Below are positions 24,860 through 33,910 of a DNA stretch of 64,000 nucleotides, in pieces. The DNA comes from VAZQ01 sp963763365 (GTDB lineage Bacteria; Pseudomonadota; Alphaproteobacteria; Rhizobiales; Xanthobacteraceae): assembly GCA_963763365.1 (NCBI GenBank), contig CAVXOE010000017.1:248001-312000 (forward strand), read 5' to 3'. Positions within the stretch are counted from its first letter, which is position 1. Every line of letters begins with the position of its first letter. The notes beneath the pieces were generated by a model. The model had not been told where the DNA came from. It saw nothing but the letters and a program-made list of their open reading frames with translations, and did no database searches. The translations under genes were made by a program, and so were the position numbers.

Positions 24860-26956
24860 ATGGCCAAGACCGCAGCAAAGACCGCAAAATCCGCAGCCAA
24901 GGCTGCGACCAAGACACGCGACCTGTTCGCCGAACTGCCCGATTCTTCATCGCGGCGCGCCAGCGCGCGCGGGAAGGCCCCGAGCCGGGTGCGCGCCGGC
25001 GGCACTAGTGGCGAGTCAAACTATACCGCGAAGCACATCGAGGTGCTGGAAGGCCTCGAGCCGGTGCGCCGCCGGCCCGGCATGTATATCGGCGGCACCG
25101 ACGAGAAGGCGCTGCATCATCTCTTCGCCGAGGTGATCGACAACGCCATGGACGAAGCGCTCGCCGGTCACGCCGACTGGATCGATGTCGAGATGGAGGC
25201 GGACGGCTTCGTCGCCGTTACCGACAACGGCCGCGGCATGCCCGTCGATCTCCATCCCAAGTTCAAAAACAAGTCGGCCCTCGAAGTGATCATGACGACG
25301 CTGCACGCCGGCGGCAAATTTGATTCCGAAGTCTACGAGACCTCGGGCGGTTTGCACGGAGTCGGCGTCTCGGTCACGAACGCGCTCTCGGAGCGCATGG
25401 AGGTCGAGGTCGCACGCGAGCAGACGCTCTATCGCATGGCGTTCGAGCGCGGCAAGCCGAAGGGCAAGCTGGAGAAGGTCGGCCGCGCGCCCAACCGCCG
25501 CGGCACGAAAGTGCGCTTCCGTCCGGACCCGGAGATTTTCGGCAAAGGCGCGCATTTCCGTCCCGAACGCATCTTCAAGATGTCGCGCTCCAAGGCCTAT
25601 CTCTACGGCGGGGTCGAGATCAGATGGTCGTGCGCGCCGGAACTGCTGCGCGGCGTCGAGAACGTGCCCGAGAAGGCGAGCTTTCATTTCGCCGACGGCC
25701 TCAAGGATTATCTCAGCGCGCAGCTTGAAGGCGCGACGCTGGTGCATCCCGACATCTTCACCGGCAGTTCGGGTAAGACCGGCAAGCACGGCGGCGCCGA
25801 ATGGGCAGTCGCCTGGACCGCCGACATGGACGGCTTCCTCTCGTCCTACTGCAACACCATCCCGACACCCGACGGCGGCACGCACGAGTCCGGGCTGCGC
25901 AGCGCGCTCACCAAGGGCCTGAAGGATCACGCCGAGCGCATGGGCCAGGGCAAGCGCGCGGCCGCGATCACCTCGGACGACGTGATGACCGGCGCCGGCT
26001 GCATGCTCTCGGTGTTCATCCGCGAACCGGAGTTCCAGGGCCAGACCAAGGACCGCCTCGCCACCGCCGAGGCCACCCGCATCGTCGAGAACGCGATCAA
26101 GGACCCGTTCGACCATTGGCTCGCCGGCAATCCGATGCAGGCCAACAAGCTGCTCGATTTCGTGGTCGAGCGCGCCGACGAGCGCGTGCGCCGCCGGCAG
26201 GAGAAGGACATCGCGCGCAAGTCCGCGGTGCGCAAGCTGCGGCTTCCCGGCAAGCTCGCCGACTGCACCAACACCGCGGCGCAGGGCTCGGAGATTTTCA
26301 TCGTCGAGGGCGACTCGGCGGGCGGCTCCGCCAAGCAAGCGCGCGACCGCGCCTCGCAGGCGATCCTGCCGCTGCGCGGCAAGATCCTCAACGTCGCCTC
26401 CGCCGGCAAGGACAAGCTCGCGCAGAACCAGCAGCTTGCCGATCTCATCCAGGCGCTCGGCTGCGGCTACGGCGCGCACTACCGCGAGCAGGACCTGCGC
26501 TACGAGAAGGTGATCGTGATGACGGACGCCGACGTCGACGGCGCGCACATCGCCTCATTGCTGATCACGTTCTTCTACCGCCAGATGCCGAAGCTGATCG
26601 ACGACGGCCACCTCTATCTCGCAGTGCCGCCGCTCTACCGTCTCACCCACGGCGGCAAGACCGTCTATGCGCGCGACGACAAGCACAAGGCGGAACTGCT
26701 CAAGAAGGAGTTCCACGCCAACGCCAATGTCGATGTCGGCCGCTTCAAGGGGCTGGGCGAGATGATGGCGAGCCAGCTCAAGGAAACCACCATGGACCCG
26801 CGGAAGCGCACGCTGCTGCGCGTCGTGGTGGTGGCGGATGAGCGCAAGGACACCGACGGCTCGGTCGAGCGGCTGATGGGCAACAAGCCCGAGGCGCGCT
26901 TCGATTTCATCCAGGAGAAGGCGGAGTTCGCGAGCGAGGAGATGCTGGATGTTTAG
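24860..26956 (+). CDS. parE: DNA topoisomerase IV subunit B
   Basis: ATPase subunit that pairs with ParC to decatenate daughter chromosomes. 698 residues. GHKL ATPase motifs: EVIDNAMDEAL, DNGRGMPVD and GGLHGVGVSVTNALS; TOPRIM motifs EGDSAGGSAKQ and TDADVDGAHI; C-terminal GRFKGLGEMM. Called ParE rather than GyrB from length and from the ParE-like block CNTIPTPDGGTHESGLRSA. Start ATG 24860 begins a basic Ala/Lys-rich tail (MAKTAAKTAKSAAK), as in relatives; the frame is open further upstream but without coding look. Confidence 0.95.
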   Translation: MAKTAAKTAKSAAKAATKTRDLFAELPDSSSRRASARGKAPSRVRAGGTSGESNYTAKHIEVLEGLEPVRRRPGMYIGGTDEKALHHLFAEVIDNAMDEALAGHADWIDVEMEADGFVAVTDNGRGMPVDLHPKFKNKSALEVIMTTLHAGGKFDSEVYETSGGLHGVGVSVTNALSERMEVEVAREQTLYRMAFERGKPKGKLEKVGRAPNRRGTKVRFRPDPEIFGKGAHFRPERIFKMSRSKAYLYGGVEIRWSCAPELLRGVENVPEKASFHFADGLKDYLSAQLEGATLVHPDIFTGSSGKTGKHGGAEWAVAWTADMDGFLSSYCNTIPTPDGGTHESGLRSALTKGLKDHAERMGQGKRAAAITSDDVMTGAGCMLSVFIREPEFQGQTKDRLATAEATRIVENAIKDPFDHWLAGNPMQANKLLDFVVERADERVRRRQEKDIARKSAVRKLRLPGKLADCTNTAAQGSEIFIVEGDSAGGSAKQARDRASQAILPLRGKILNVASAGKDKLAQNQQLADLIQALGCGYGAHYREQDLRYEKVIVMTDADVDGAHIASLLITFFYRQMPKLIDDGHLYLAVPPLYRLTHGGKTVYARDDKHKAELLKKEFHANANVDVGRFKGLGEMMASQLKETTMDPRKRTLLRVVVVADERKDTDGSVERLMGNKPEARFDFIQEKAEFASEEMLDV

Positions 26957-27009
26957 TGGGCGTCCTCGCCGCTCAACAACATTCAGGACACCGTTGCCGC
27001 AGGTGTCGG

Positions 27010-27942
27010 CTACCGACTTTCGCGGTCTGGACAGAGATGCACCTCGACCGTGACGTGCGACAGGCCCCGCAATCCCTTCAGCCGCTCCTTGTAGACCATG
27101 GCGTCTTGTGGCCTGTCCGAAACGACAGAAGCCACCAGCGCCGTGTGGCCCGGCCCGACGCGCCAGATATGCAGATCGCTGATGCGGTCGCCGTCCAGTT
27201 CCAGCCGCTCCTTGATCCGCGAGGGCAGCGACGGATCGGGCACCATGTCGAGCAGCGTCACGCCGGATGATCGGATCAGGCTGATCGACCACCCAGCGAT
27301 GACGATCGCGCCGATCAGGCCAACCGCCGGGTCCATCCAAACCCATCCGTAGAAAAGCGCGCCCAGTAGAGCAACAATCGCCAAGACCGAGGTCAGAGCG
27401 TCGGCCAGGACATGGAGGTAGGCGGCGCGGAGATTGGTGTCGTGATGCTTGTGCGCGTGGTGACCGTGATGGTCGTGATCGTCGTGGTCCTCGCGCAAGA
27501 GCAGCGCGCTGACGACGTTCACAGCCAAGCCGATGACGGCGATGGCAATGGCTTCAACGTAGCCGATCGCGACCGGCGCCAAAATCCGCTGGACGAACTC
27601 GTAGCCGATGAAGAGCGCGACCAGCACCAGAATGATCGCGCTCGTAAACCCCGCCAGTTCGCCCAGCTTGCCCGTTCCGAACGTAAAACGGGGATCGTGC
27701 ACGTGCTTGCGCGCGAACCGGTACGCGAACCCGGCGATGGCCAGCGCACCGGCATGGGTCGACATGTGCCAGCCGTCGGCCACCAGCGCCATGGAGCCGA
27801 ACATCGTGCCGCCGATGATCTCGGCAACCATCATGACGGCGGTCAGCCCGACGACAAACCAAGTTCGCCGCTCGTGCCGGTCGTGCCGGGCGCCGAGGAA
27901 GGCATGATGATGTCGCCAGCGCTCGATGGAATGGGCATGCAT
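27010..27942 (-). CDS. dmeF: cation diffusion facilitator, Co/Ni exporter DmeF-type
   Basis: 310 residues, six membrane helices, exporting divalent cations in exchange for protons. The opening MHAHSIERWRHHHAFLGARH and WFVVGLTAVMMVAEIIGG match rhizobial DmeF. The metal site is in ADGWHMSTH and HVLADALTS; a His/Asp-rich loop (DHDDHDHHGHHAHKHHD) lies between helices 4 and 5; the cytoplasmic C-terminal domain ends in VEVHLCPD. The companion repressor DmeR is not next to it. ATG 27942. Convergent with parE. Confidence 0.88.
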   Translation of the reverse strand: MHAHSIERWRHHHAFLGARHDRHERRTWFVVGLTAVMMVAEIIGGTMFGSMALVADGWHMSTHAGALAIAGFAYRFARKHVHDPRFTFGTGKLGELAGFTSAIILVLVALFIGYEFVQRILAPVAIGYVEAIAIAVIGLAVNVVSALLLREDHDDHDHHGHHAHKHHDTNLRAAYLHVLADALTSVLAIVALLGALFYGWVWMDPAVGLIGAIVIAGWSISLIRSSGVTLLDMVPDPSLPSRIKERLELDGDRISDLHIWRVGPGHTALVASVVSDRPQDAMVYKERLKGLRGLSHVTVEVHLCPDRESR

Positions 27943-28030
27943 GAAGCTTCCTCCGGTTCGCTCGGCTTGTTCCGGCTAATATAGTCGCGAGCTTGTGTCC
28001 ACCAAGTCTTCGATCGCCTGAGATGATCCC

Positions 28031-28357
28031 ATGCCCAGCATTACGAACCTGCTTGCCGATCTGCCGACACATCTCCCGCAAGAGCACATCGACGAACTCG
28101 TCGCCTCGCCCAATGTCCGTATCGAGCGCATCGTGTCGCACGGCCACGCGAGCCCGGACGGCTTCTGGTACGACCAGGACTGGCACGAATGGGTGACGGT
28201 GCTTACTGGCTCGGCCGGCGTGCTGTTTGAGGGCGAAGCCGAGCCGCGCACGCTCGCCGCGGGCGATCACCTGCTCATTCCCGCACATCAGCGGCACCGC
28301 GTCGCCTGGACCGAGGCCGGCCGCGACACCGTCTGGCTCGCGGTGCACTACCGTTGA
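28031..28357 (+). CDS. cupin domain protein
   Basis: 108 residues, one cupin barrel. Motif 1 is seen as WHEWVTVLTGSAGVLFEGEAE and motif 2 as GDHLLIPAHQRHRV, giving candidate metal ligands His, Glu and His. Function of this family is unknown; a metal-dependent binding or small-molecule enzyme role is possible. ATG 28031, 88 bp from the divergent dmeF, so the two may share a regulatory region. Confidence 0.82.
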   Translation: MPSITNLLADLPTHLPQEHIDELVASPNVRIERIVSHGHASPDGFWYDQDWHEWVTVLTGSAGVLFEGEAEPRTLAAGDHLLIPAHQRHRVAWTEAGRDTVWLAVHYR

Positions 28358-28527
28358 TCTCGGCGAAACGTCCGTCGCCGCGCGAGGAAATGCCCTTTCG
28401 GTCGAATCTGAGCAAGCAAAGGAGGGCGCCGACCGGGATTGAATTGACCCGCGATAAGAGGTGAAATGCGCGGCCGGTAAAAAAGAGTGCGCCGCAAGTG
28501 CAGCACCTCAAGCTTGGAAGGAAACCC

Positions 28528-30189
28528 ATGACATCCGCATTCGTCTCGATCTCGGCTGGACTCATGCTCGCTCTGGGCGCCGGCATTCTTCCGGCGCAGG
28601 CCCAAACCCTGTCCGGGCAGGTCTCCTCGGCCGAGGAAGGCGCGATGGAGGGCGTGCTGGTCTCGGCCAAGAAGGCCGGCTCCAACATCACCGTCACGGT
28701 CGTGAGCGACGCGCAGGGCCGCTACAGCTTCCCCGCCGCCAAGATCGAGCCCGGCCAGTATGCGATCAAGATCCGCGCGATCGGTTACGATCTCGACGGC
28801 CCGACCAGCGTTGATGTCGCCGCGCAGCAGCCGGCGAAGCTCGATCTCAAGCTGCGCAAGACCGAGGACCTCGCCGCGCAGATGTCGAACGGCGAATGGC
28901 TCGCGAGCTTTCCTGGCACCGACCAGCAGAAGAACGCGATGCTCGGCTGCGTCGGCTGCCATACGATCGAGCGGATCGCGCGCTCCGACCATAAGGCCGA
29001 CGACTTCATCAACATCACGCTGCCGCGCATGCAGAGCTACGTGAACCAGAGCATCCCGGCGCATCCGCAGTTGCGCAAGGGCGAGCGGCGGATGGAGGAA
29101 CGCGGCGACCAGCGCGTGCAGGTCTATCGCGGCATGGCCGACTTTCTCAGCGGCGTGAATTTGAGCTCAAGCCCGCAATGGTCCTACGCGTTCAAGACGC
29201 TGCCGCGCCCGAAGGGCCGCGCGACGCGCGTCGTCATCACCGAATATGATCTCGGCCGCGAGACCATCGAGCCGCATGACGTGATCGTCGATGCCGACGG
29301 CATCGCCTGGTATTCGAGCTTCGGCGAGCAGTTCCTCGGCCGTCTCGATCCGAAGACCGGCGCGCACAAGGAATATCCGGTGCCGATGCACAAGCCCGAA
29401 TTCCCGACGGGCTTCCTTGGGCTCCGGCAGGACAAGGCCGGCGATCTCTGGCTCGGCAACATGTATCAGGCCACCATCGTCAAGTTCGATCGCAAGGCCG
29501 AGCAGTTCAAGTTCTGGCAACTGCCGCCCGAGCAGAACATCGACGCGGCGCAGGTCAACATGGTGAGCCCGCAGTTTTCCCATATCGACGGCAAGGTCTG
29601 GGCACAGAACAACGGCTTCGCCGGCATCCATCGTCTCGATCTCGCGACCGGCAAGATCGAGACCTGGGAGCCTTTCAAGAACGCGCCCAAGGGCGAGCCG
29701 CACAACGTCTACGACGTCGTGCCGGACTCCATGAACAACGTCTACTTCACCGACTTCCGGCAGAAGCATATCGGCCGCATCGACGCCAAGACCGGCGAGG
29801 TGAAGCTGTTCGCCCTGCTCACGCCGAGCCCGGCGCTGCGCCGCGGCCAGATGGACGCACAGGACCGGCTGTGGGTCGGCGAATATCGCGGCGACAAGAT
29901 CGCGATGTTCGACACCAAGACCGGGAAGTTCACCGAATGGCCGATGCCGACGCGCTGGACAAACCCGTATGACGTCGCGATCGACAAGAACGAGGAGGCA
30001 TGGACCGGCTCCATGCTGAACGACCGCGTGGTGCGCCTCGACACCAAGACCGGCACCACGGTCGAATATCTGCTGCCGCGCTCGACCAATATCCGCCGCG
30101 TCCACATCGATAATTCAACGTCGCCGGTGACCTTCTGGGTCGGCAGCAATCACGGCGCGTCGGTAATCAAGCTCGAACCGCTCGACTAG
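28528..30189 (+). CDS. exported fusion: carboxypeptidase-regulatory-like domain, haem-c motif, virginiamycin-B-lyase-like propeller
   Basis: 553 residues. Signal peptide (ISAGLMLALGAGILPAQAQ), then a transthyretin-like regulatory domain (about 27-110, with DAQGRYSFPAAKIEPGQY), a single CVGCH haem-binding motif at 141-145, and from about 220 a beta-propeller built of repeats such as DPKTGAHKEYPVP, DLATGKIETWEPF, DAKTGEVKLFALL and DTKTGKFTEWPMP, as in streptogramin-B (virginiamycin) lyases and YncE-like proteins. Probably a periplasmic redox-linked protein; substrate not known. Start ATG 28528 follows GGAAGGA; a longer in-frame start at 28498 is less likely. Confidence 0.8.
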   Translation: MTSAFVSISAGLMLALGAGILPAQAQTLSGQVSSAEEGAMEGVLVSAKKAGSNITVTVVSDAQGRYSFPAAKIEPGQYAIKIRAIGYDLDGPTSVDVAAQQPAKLDLKLRKTEDLAAQMSNGEWLASFPGTDQQKNAMLGCVGCHTIERIARSDHKADDFINITLPRMQSYVNQSIPAHPQLRKGERRMEERGDQRVQVYRGMADFLSGVNLSSSPQWSYAFKTLPRPKGRATRVVITEYDLGRETIEPHDVIVDADGIAWYSSFGEQFLGRLDPKTGAHKEYPVPMHKPEFPTGFLGLRQDKAGDLWLGNMYQATIVKFDRKAEQFKFWQLPPEQNIDAAQVNMVSPQFSHIDGKVWAQNNGFAGIHRLDLATGKIETWEPFKNAPKGEPHNVYDVVPDSMNNVYFTDFRQKHIGRIDAKTGEVKLFALLTPSPALRRGQMDAQDRLWVGEYRGDKIAMFDTKTGKFTEWPMPTRWTNPYDVAIDKNEEAWTGSMLNDRVVRLDTKTGTTVEYLLPRSTNIRRVHIDNSTSPVTFWVGSNHGASVIKLEPLD

Positions 30190-30202
30190 AGGACCGCGCC
30201 TC

Positions 30203-30285
30203 CGTCATTGCGAGCGCAAGCGAAGCAATCCAGCATTGCACTATCAAGCCTGGATTGCTTCGTCGCTTCGCTCCTCGCAATGACG
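30203..30285. repeat. REP-like inverted repeat
   Basis: Arms of about 31 and 36 bp: CGTCATTGCGAGCG ... GAAGCAATCCAG on the left and CTGGATTGCTTC ... CGCTCCTCGCAATGACG on the right, around a 16-nt loop. This is a familiar dispersed intergenic repeat pattern of Bradyrhizobium-group and other proteobacteria. It separates the propeller gene from the small membrane gene and may stop transcription. Confidence 0.85.
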
Positions 30286-30290
30286 AGCGT

Positions 30291-30533
30291 TCAGGCCACG
30301 GCCTTCTCTGGATCCTTCGGCCGGCTGAACCTCACGGCCAAAATCCATGCGATCCAAAGCGATATAAAATACAGCGCCAGGAACACGATCAGGCTGACTT
30401 GGTCGCCGAACATTTTTTCGGTGGCAAGGCCGATGCCATAGTCGGCGAGATCGCCCGCAATCATGAATACGACGTAGTAGACGAGCAACTGCACGATGCC
30501 CTCCCAAGAGCAGGCATCGCCCCTGCCGCTCAT
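30291..30533 (-). CDS. small two-helix membrane protein, hypothetical
   Basis: 80 residues with two hydrophobic segments: IVQLLVYYVVFMIAGDLADY (about 13-32) and SLIVFLALYFISLWIAWILA (about 47-66), ending in a short charged tail (RFSRPKDPEKAVA). No family recognised; probably inner membrane. ATG 30533. Its stop lies 6 bp from a REP-like repeat. Confidence 0.6.
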   Translation of the reverse strand: MSGRGDACSWEGIVQLLVYYVVFMIAGDLADYGIGLATEKMFGDQVSLIVFLALYFISLWIAWILAVRFSRPKDPEKAVA

Positions 30534-30617
30534 ATAGCACGGCGGCAGAGGAAAGCGAAGCGATGACTACCTATCCCCCGGGTGAGCGAATGACCGCCGG
30601 AGCCGGTACGGCCGAGG

Positions 30618-31610
30618 TCAGTCGCCGAAGGTGAGGTTCGCAGCCTTGGCGACGGCGGTGAATTTCTCGATGTCGGCATCGATCATGCGGCGAAACTCCT
30701 GGCTCGACGTGCCGCCCGGATTGACCGCCATCGCCTTGAGTTTGCCGGAAACCCCCGGGTCCTTGATCGCCTCGCGCAAGGCCGCCTCGAGCTTCGCGGC
30801 GATCGCGGGCGGCGTCGCAGCCAGCGTGAAGAAGCCGCTCCACAGGTAGACATCGACCTCCGGATATCCCGCCTCCGCCATGCTCGGCACATCCGGCAGT
30901 TCGGAAGAACGCACCGAACCGGTGACCGCGACCGCGCGCACCTTGCCGGACTTCACCATCGGCACCGCCGGCGGCCCGTCGGGCATGGCCAGCAAGGTCT
31001 GTTCGCCGATCACGCTCAGCAGCATTTCATTGCTGCTCTTGTACGTGATGGCGACGCCCGGCATGCCGGTCTTCAGCTTGAGGAGTTCCGTGGTGATGGT
31101 GAAGGCCGGCGAGGTCGTCGCATAATTGGCCTTGTCGGGATGCGCCTTCGCCCATTCGACGACCTCCTTGACCGTCTTGGAGGGATTGCTTGCCGGGATG
31201 ACCATGATCAGCGGGAAATTCGCGATCATGGAGAGCGGCGTGAAGGTCTTGGTCGGGTGGTAGGACAGCTTCGGCAAGGTCGCAGCCGCAATCGACATCA
31301 TGCCGCTCGCGCCCACGAGCAGCGTGTAGCCGTCAGCCGGCTCGCGCGCGACGAACTCCGCCGAGAGCCGTCCGCCGGCGCCCGGCTTGTTTTCGATCAC
31401 CACCGGCTGCTTGAGGATGTCGGAGAGCTTCTGTCCGACCAGACGGGCGAACAGGTCGTTGCCACCGCCGGCCGCAAAACCGACGATCACGCGGATCGGC
31501 CGGTTGGGAAAATTCGCCGCCGCATCCTGCGCCCATGCCGGCTGCCCGGCAAACGCGAAGAGCGCGAGCGAGGTCGTGAGCAGAGCGCGTGCTGCGCCGA
31601 TGATTGGCAT
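30618..31610 (-). CDS. Bug-type periplasmic receptor (tripartite tricarboxylate transporter substrate-binding family)
   Basis: 330 residues. Signal peptide ARALLTTSLALFAFAGQPAW. Bug landmarks: NRPIRVIVGFAAGGGNDLFAR, ENKPGAGGRLSAEFVA, ADGYTLLVGASG, and the C-terminal EAGYPEVDVYLWSGFF. Such receptors bind carboxylates or amides; the ligand is unknown. No TctA/TctB membrane genes are present, so it is an orphan receptor. Start ATG 31610 is preceded by GGAGGAA; the frame stays open upstream without coding look. Confidence 0.9.
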   Translation of the reverse strand: MPIIGAARALLTTSLALFAFAGQPAWAQDAAANFPNRPIRVIVGFAAGGGNDLFARLVGQKLSDILKQPVVIENKPGAGGRLSAEFVAREPADGYTLLVGASGMMSIAAATLPKLSYHPTKTFTPLSMIANFPLIMVIPASNPSKTVKEVVEWAKAHPDKANYATTSPAFTITTELLKLKTGMPGVAITYKSSNEMLLSVIGEQTLLAMPDGPPAVPMVKSGKVRAVAVTGSVRSSELPDVPSMAEAGYPEVDVYLWSGFFTLAATPPAIAAKLEAALREAIKDPGVSGKLKAMAVNPGGTSSQEFRRMIDADIEKFTAVAKAANLTFGD

Positions 31611-31797
31611 GGACGTTCCTCCAGATTGATTTTTGTAGGGTCGTTTTCGGCAATTATCGGGGCCCGTCAAGTGTTTCAGCGCCGCAGCATCCAGCACCCC
31701 GCCGAAATCCACGCCAAATTGACGGCCATCCGAGCCACGTTCTAGGGTCGCGGGGTCGGCCGGATGGATTCGAGCACCGGTCGGAAATGGATCGCCA

Positions 31798-33177
31798 ATG
31801 GCCGTCTCAGGTTATCCCAGGATCGCGCGGCAGCCCCGCGATCTCTTCGGCCATCCGCGCGCGCTGACCTTCCTATTCACGACCGAGATGTGGGAGCGCT
31901 TCTCCTACTACGGCATGCGCGCGCTCCTCGTGCTCTACATGACGAAGTACCTTCTGCTGCCGGGGCATGCCGAGAACGTGATCGGACTTGCGACGCTGCG
32001 CAGCGCACTCGAAAGCGTGTTCGGCCCCCTCGGCGCGCAGCCTTTTTCATCGCATATCTACGGCCTCTATACCGCGCTCGTCTATCTCACGCCGGTGTTC
32101 GGCGGCCTCATCGCCGACCGGCTGCTCGGCCAGCACCGCACCATCCTGATCGGCGCCGCGTTGATGGCGATCGGCCATTTCATGATGGCGTTCGAGCCGC
32201 TGTTCCTGTTCGCGCTGACCACGCTCATTCTCGGCAACGGCGCGTTCAAGCCCAACATGTCGGCGCAGGTCGGCACGCTTTACGCACGGGGCGATCCACG
32301 GCGCGACCGTGCGTATTCAATCTTCTATGTCGGCATCAACGTCGGCGCCCTGCTCGCACCCTTAGTGTGCGGCACGCTCGGCGAAGAGGTTGCGTGGCAC
32401 TACGGCTTCACCGCGGCCGGCGTCGGGATGGTCATTGCGCTTGTCGTGTATCTCTACGCGATACCGACGCTACCGCCCGACGAACTGCATCTTGCGAGGG
32501 CCGAGGGAACCGACAAGCAGCCGCTCGACCGAAACGAGTGGCGCCGTGTCCTGGCGCTCATCCTGCTGTTCATGCCGGTGTCGCTGTTCTGGGCGGCCTA
32601 CGAGCAGCAGGGCAACACGATCGCGCTGTGGGCCGACGACTACACCGACCGCTACATCGATCTCGTCGTCTGGAAGGGCGAGATTCCGGTCACCTGGTTC
32701 CAGTCCATCAACCCGCTCCTGATCGTCGTGTTCACGCCTTTCGTGCTCGCGCTTTGGCGATGGCAGGAGGAACGTGGACGCGAGCCCACGAGCGTGACGA
32801 AGATGACGCTCGGCTGCTTCATGCTTGCACTCTCCAACCTAGTCCTGGCAGGGGCCGCGTACGTCGCGATGGGCGATTCAGTCAGCTGGTTCTGGCTTCT
32901 CGGCTATTTCGTTGTGCTCACGGTCGGCGAACTCTATCTTTCACCCATCGGCCTCTCGCTCGTGTCGAAGGTGGCGCCGGCGCGCGTGGTGTCGGTGATG
33001 ATGGGTGTGTGGCTTGGAACGAGCTTCGTCGGCAATTTCCTCGCGGGCTGGCTCGGCAGCTACTGGAGCAGCATGAACAAATTGCACTTCTTCCTGATGA
33101 TCGCGGGCGTAGCGGCGCTCGCGGGCGTCGTCATCCAGGCGTTCAACCGGCCGGTTCGGAGCCTGATTGGTGACTGA
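31798..33177 (+). CDS. proton-dependent oligopeptide transporter (POT/PTR family)
   Basis: 459 residues, about 12-14 membrane helices, importing di/tripeptides with protons. Family signatures: TEMWERFSYYGMRALLVLYM near the N-terminus (E-R-F-x-Y-Y-G), and the PTR2-type block FYVGINVGALLAPLVCGTLG. EQQGNTIALW matches the conserved E-Q-Q region of helix 7. ATG 31798. Its last 11 bp overlap the start of the HAD gene. Confidence 0.93.
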   Translation: MAVSGYPRIARQPRDLFGHPRALTFLFTTEMWERFSYYGMRALLVLYMTKYLLLPGHAENVIGLATLRSALESVFGPLGAQPFSSHIYGLYTALVYLTPVFGGLIADRLLGQHRTILIGAALMAIGHFMMAFEPLFLFALTTLILGNGAFKPNMSAQVGTLYARGDPRRDRAYSIFYVGINVGALLAPLVCGTLGEEVAWHYGFTAAGVGMVIALVVYLYAIPTLPPDELHLARAEGTDKQPLDRNEWRRVLALILLFMPVSLFWAAYEQQGNTIALWADDYTDRYIDLVVWKGEIPVTWFQSINPLLIVVFTPFVLALWRWQEERGREPTSVTKMTLGCFMLALSNLVLAGAAYVAMGDSVSWFWLLGYFVVLTVGELYLSPIGLSLVSKVAPARVVSVMMGVWLGTSFVGNFLAGWLGSYWSSMNKLHFFLMIAGVAALAGVVIQAFNRPVRSLIGD

Positions 33178-33910
33178 AGCGTCCGGCCGTTACGATACCG
33201 GGCCTGCGACCGGGCGCGCACCGCGTGCCTTCGGCCACATCGAGACCTGGGTGTTCGATCTCGACAACACGCTCTACCCCCATCACGTCAATCTCTGGCA
33301 GCAGGTCGACGGGCGGATCCGCGACTACATCGCGGACTTTCTCAAGGTTTCGGGCGAAGAGGCCTTTCGCCTGCAGAAGGACTACTACAAGCGCTACGGT
33401 ACCTCTATGCGCGGCCTGATGATCGAACACGGCATGGCGCCCGACGATTATCTCGATTACGTGCACCAGATCGATCACTCGCCGATCGAACCCAATCCGT
33501 CGCTCGGCGCCGCGATCGAGCAGCTTCCCGGCCGCAAGCTCATCCTGACGAACGGCACGCAACGACATGCCGACGCGGTGCTGGCGCGGCTCGGGCTCAG
33601 CGACCACTTCGAGCACGTGTTCGACATCATCGCCGCCGAGCTCGAGCCCAAGCCCTCGCCGCAGACCTACGAGCGCTTCCTCAAGGCGCATGCGGTCGAG
33701 GCCGGCAAGGCGGCGATGTTCGAGGACCTCGCGCGCAATCTCGCCGTGCCGCACACGCTTGGAATGACCACGGTGCTGGTGGTTCCCGAGGGCAGTCGCG
33801 AGGTTCTGCGCGAGGAATGGGAACTGGAAGGCCGCAACGCTCCGCACGTCGACCACGTGACCGACGATCTGACCGGGTTCCTGCGAACCATTTCGGCCAA
33901 GCCCGCATGA
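33167..33910 (+). CDS. HAD-family pyrimidine 5'-nucleotidase-like hydrolase
   Basis: 247 residues, SDT1/PHM8-like HAD phosphatase expected to dephosphorylate nucleoside monophosphates. Motif I FDLDNTLYPHH (nucleophile Asp), motif II LILTNGTQRH, motif III Lys in AELEPKPSPQTYER, and motif IV MFEDLARNL. GTG start at 33167 overlaps the transporter end by 11 bp; an ATG-started version would lose the nucleophile. Ends by ATGA overlap with the next hydrolase, so the three genes look translationally coupled. Confidence 0.88.
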   Translation: MVTEASGRYDTGPATGRAPRAFGHIETWVFDLDNTLYPHHVNLWQQVDGRIRDYIADFLKVSGEEAFRLQKDYYKRYGTSMRGLMIEHGMAPDDYLDYVHQIDHSPIEPNPSLGAAIEQLPGRKLILTNGTQRHADAVLARLGLSDHFEHVFDIIAAELEPKPSPQTYERFLKAHAVEAGKAAMFEDLARNLAVPHTLGMTTVLVVPEGSREVLREEWELEGRNAPHVDHVTDDLTGFLRTISAKPA

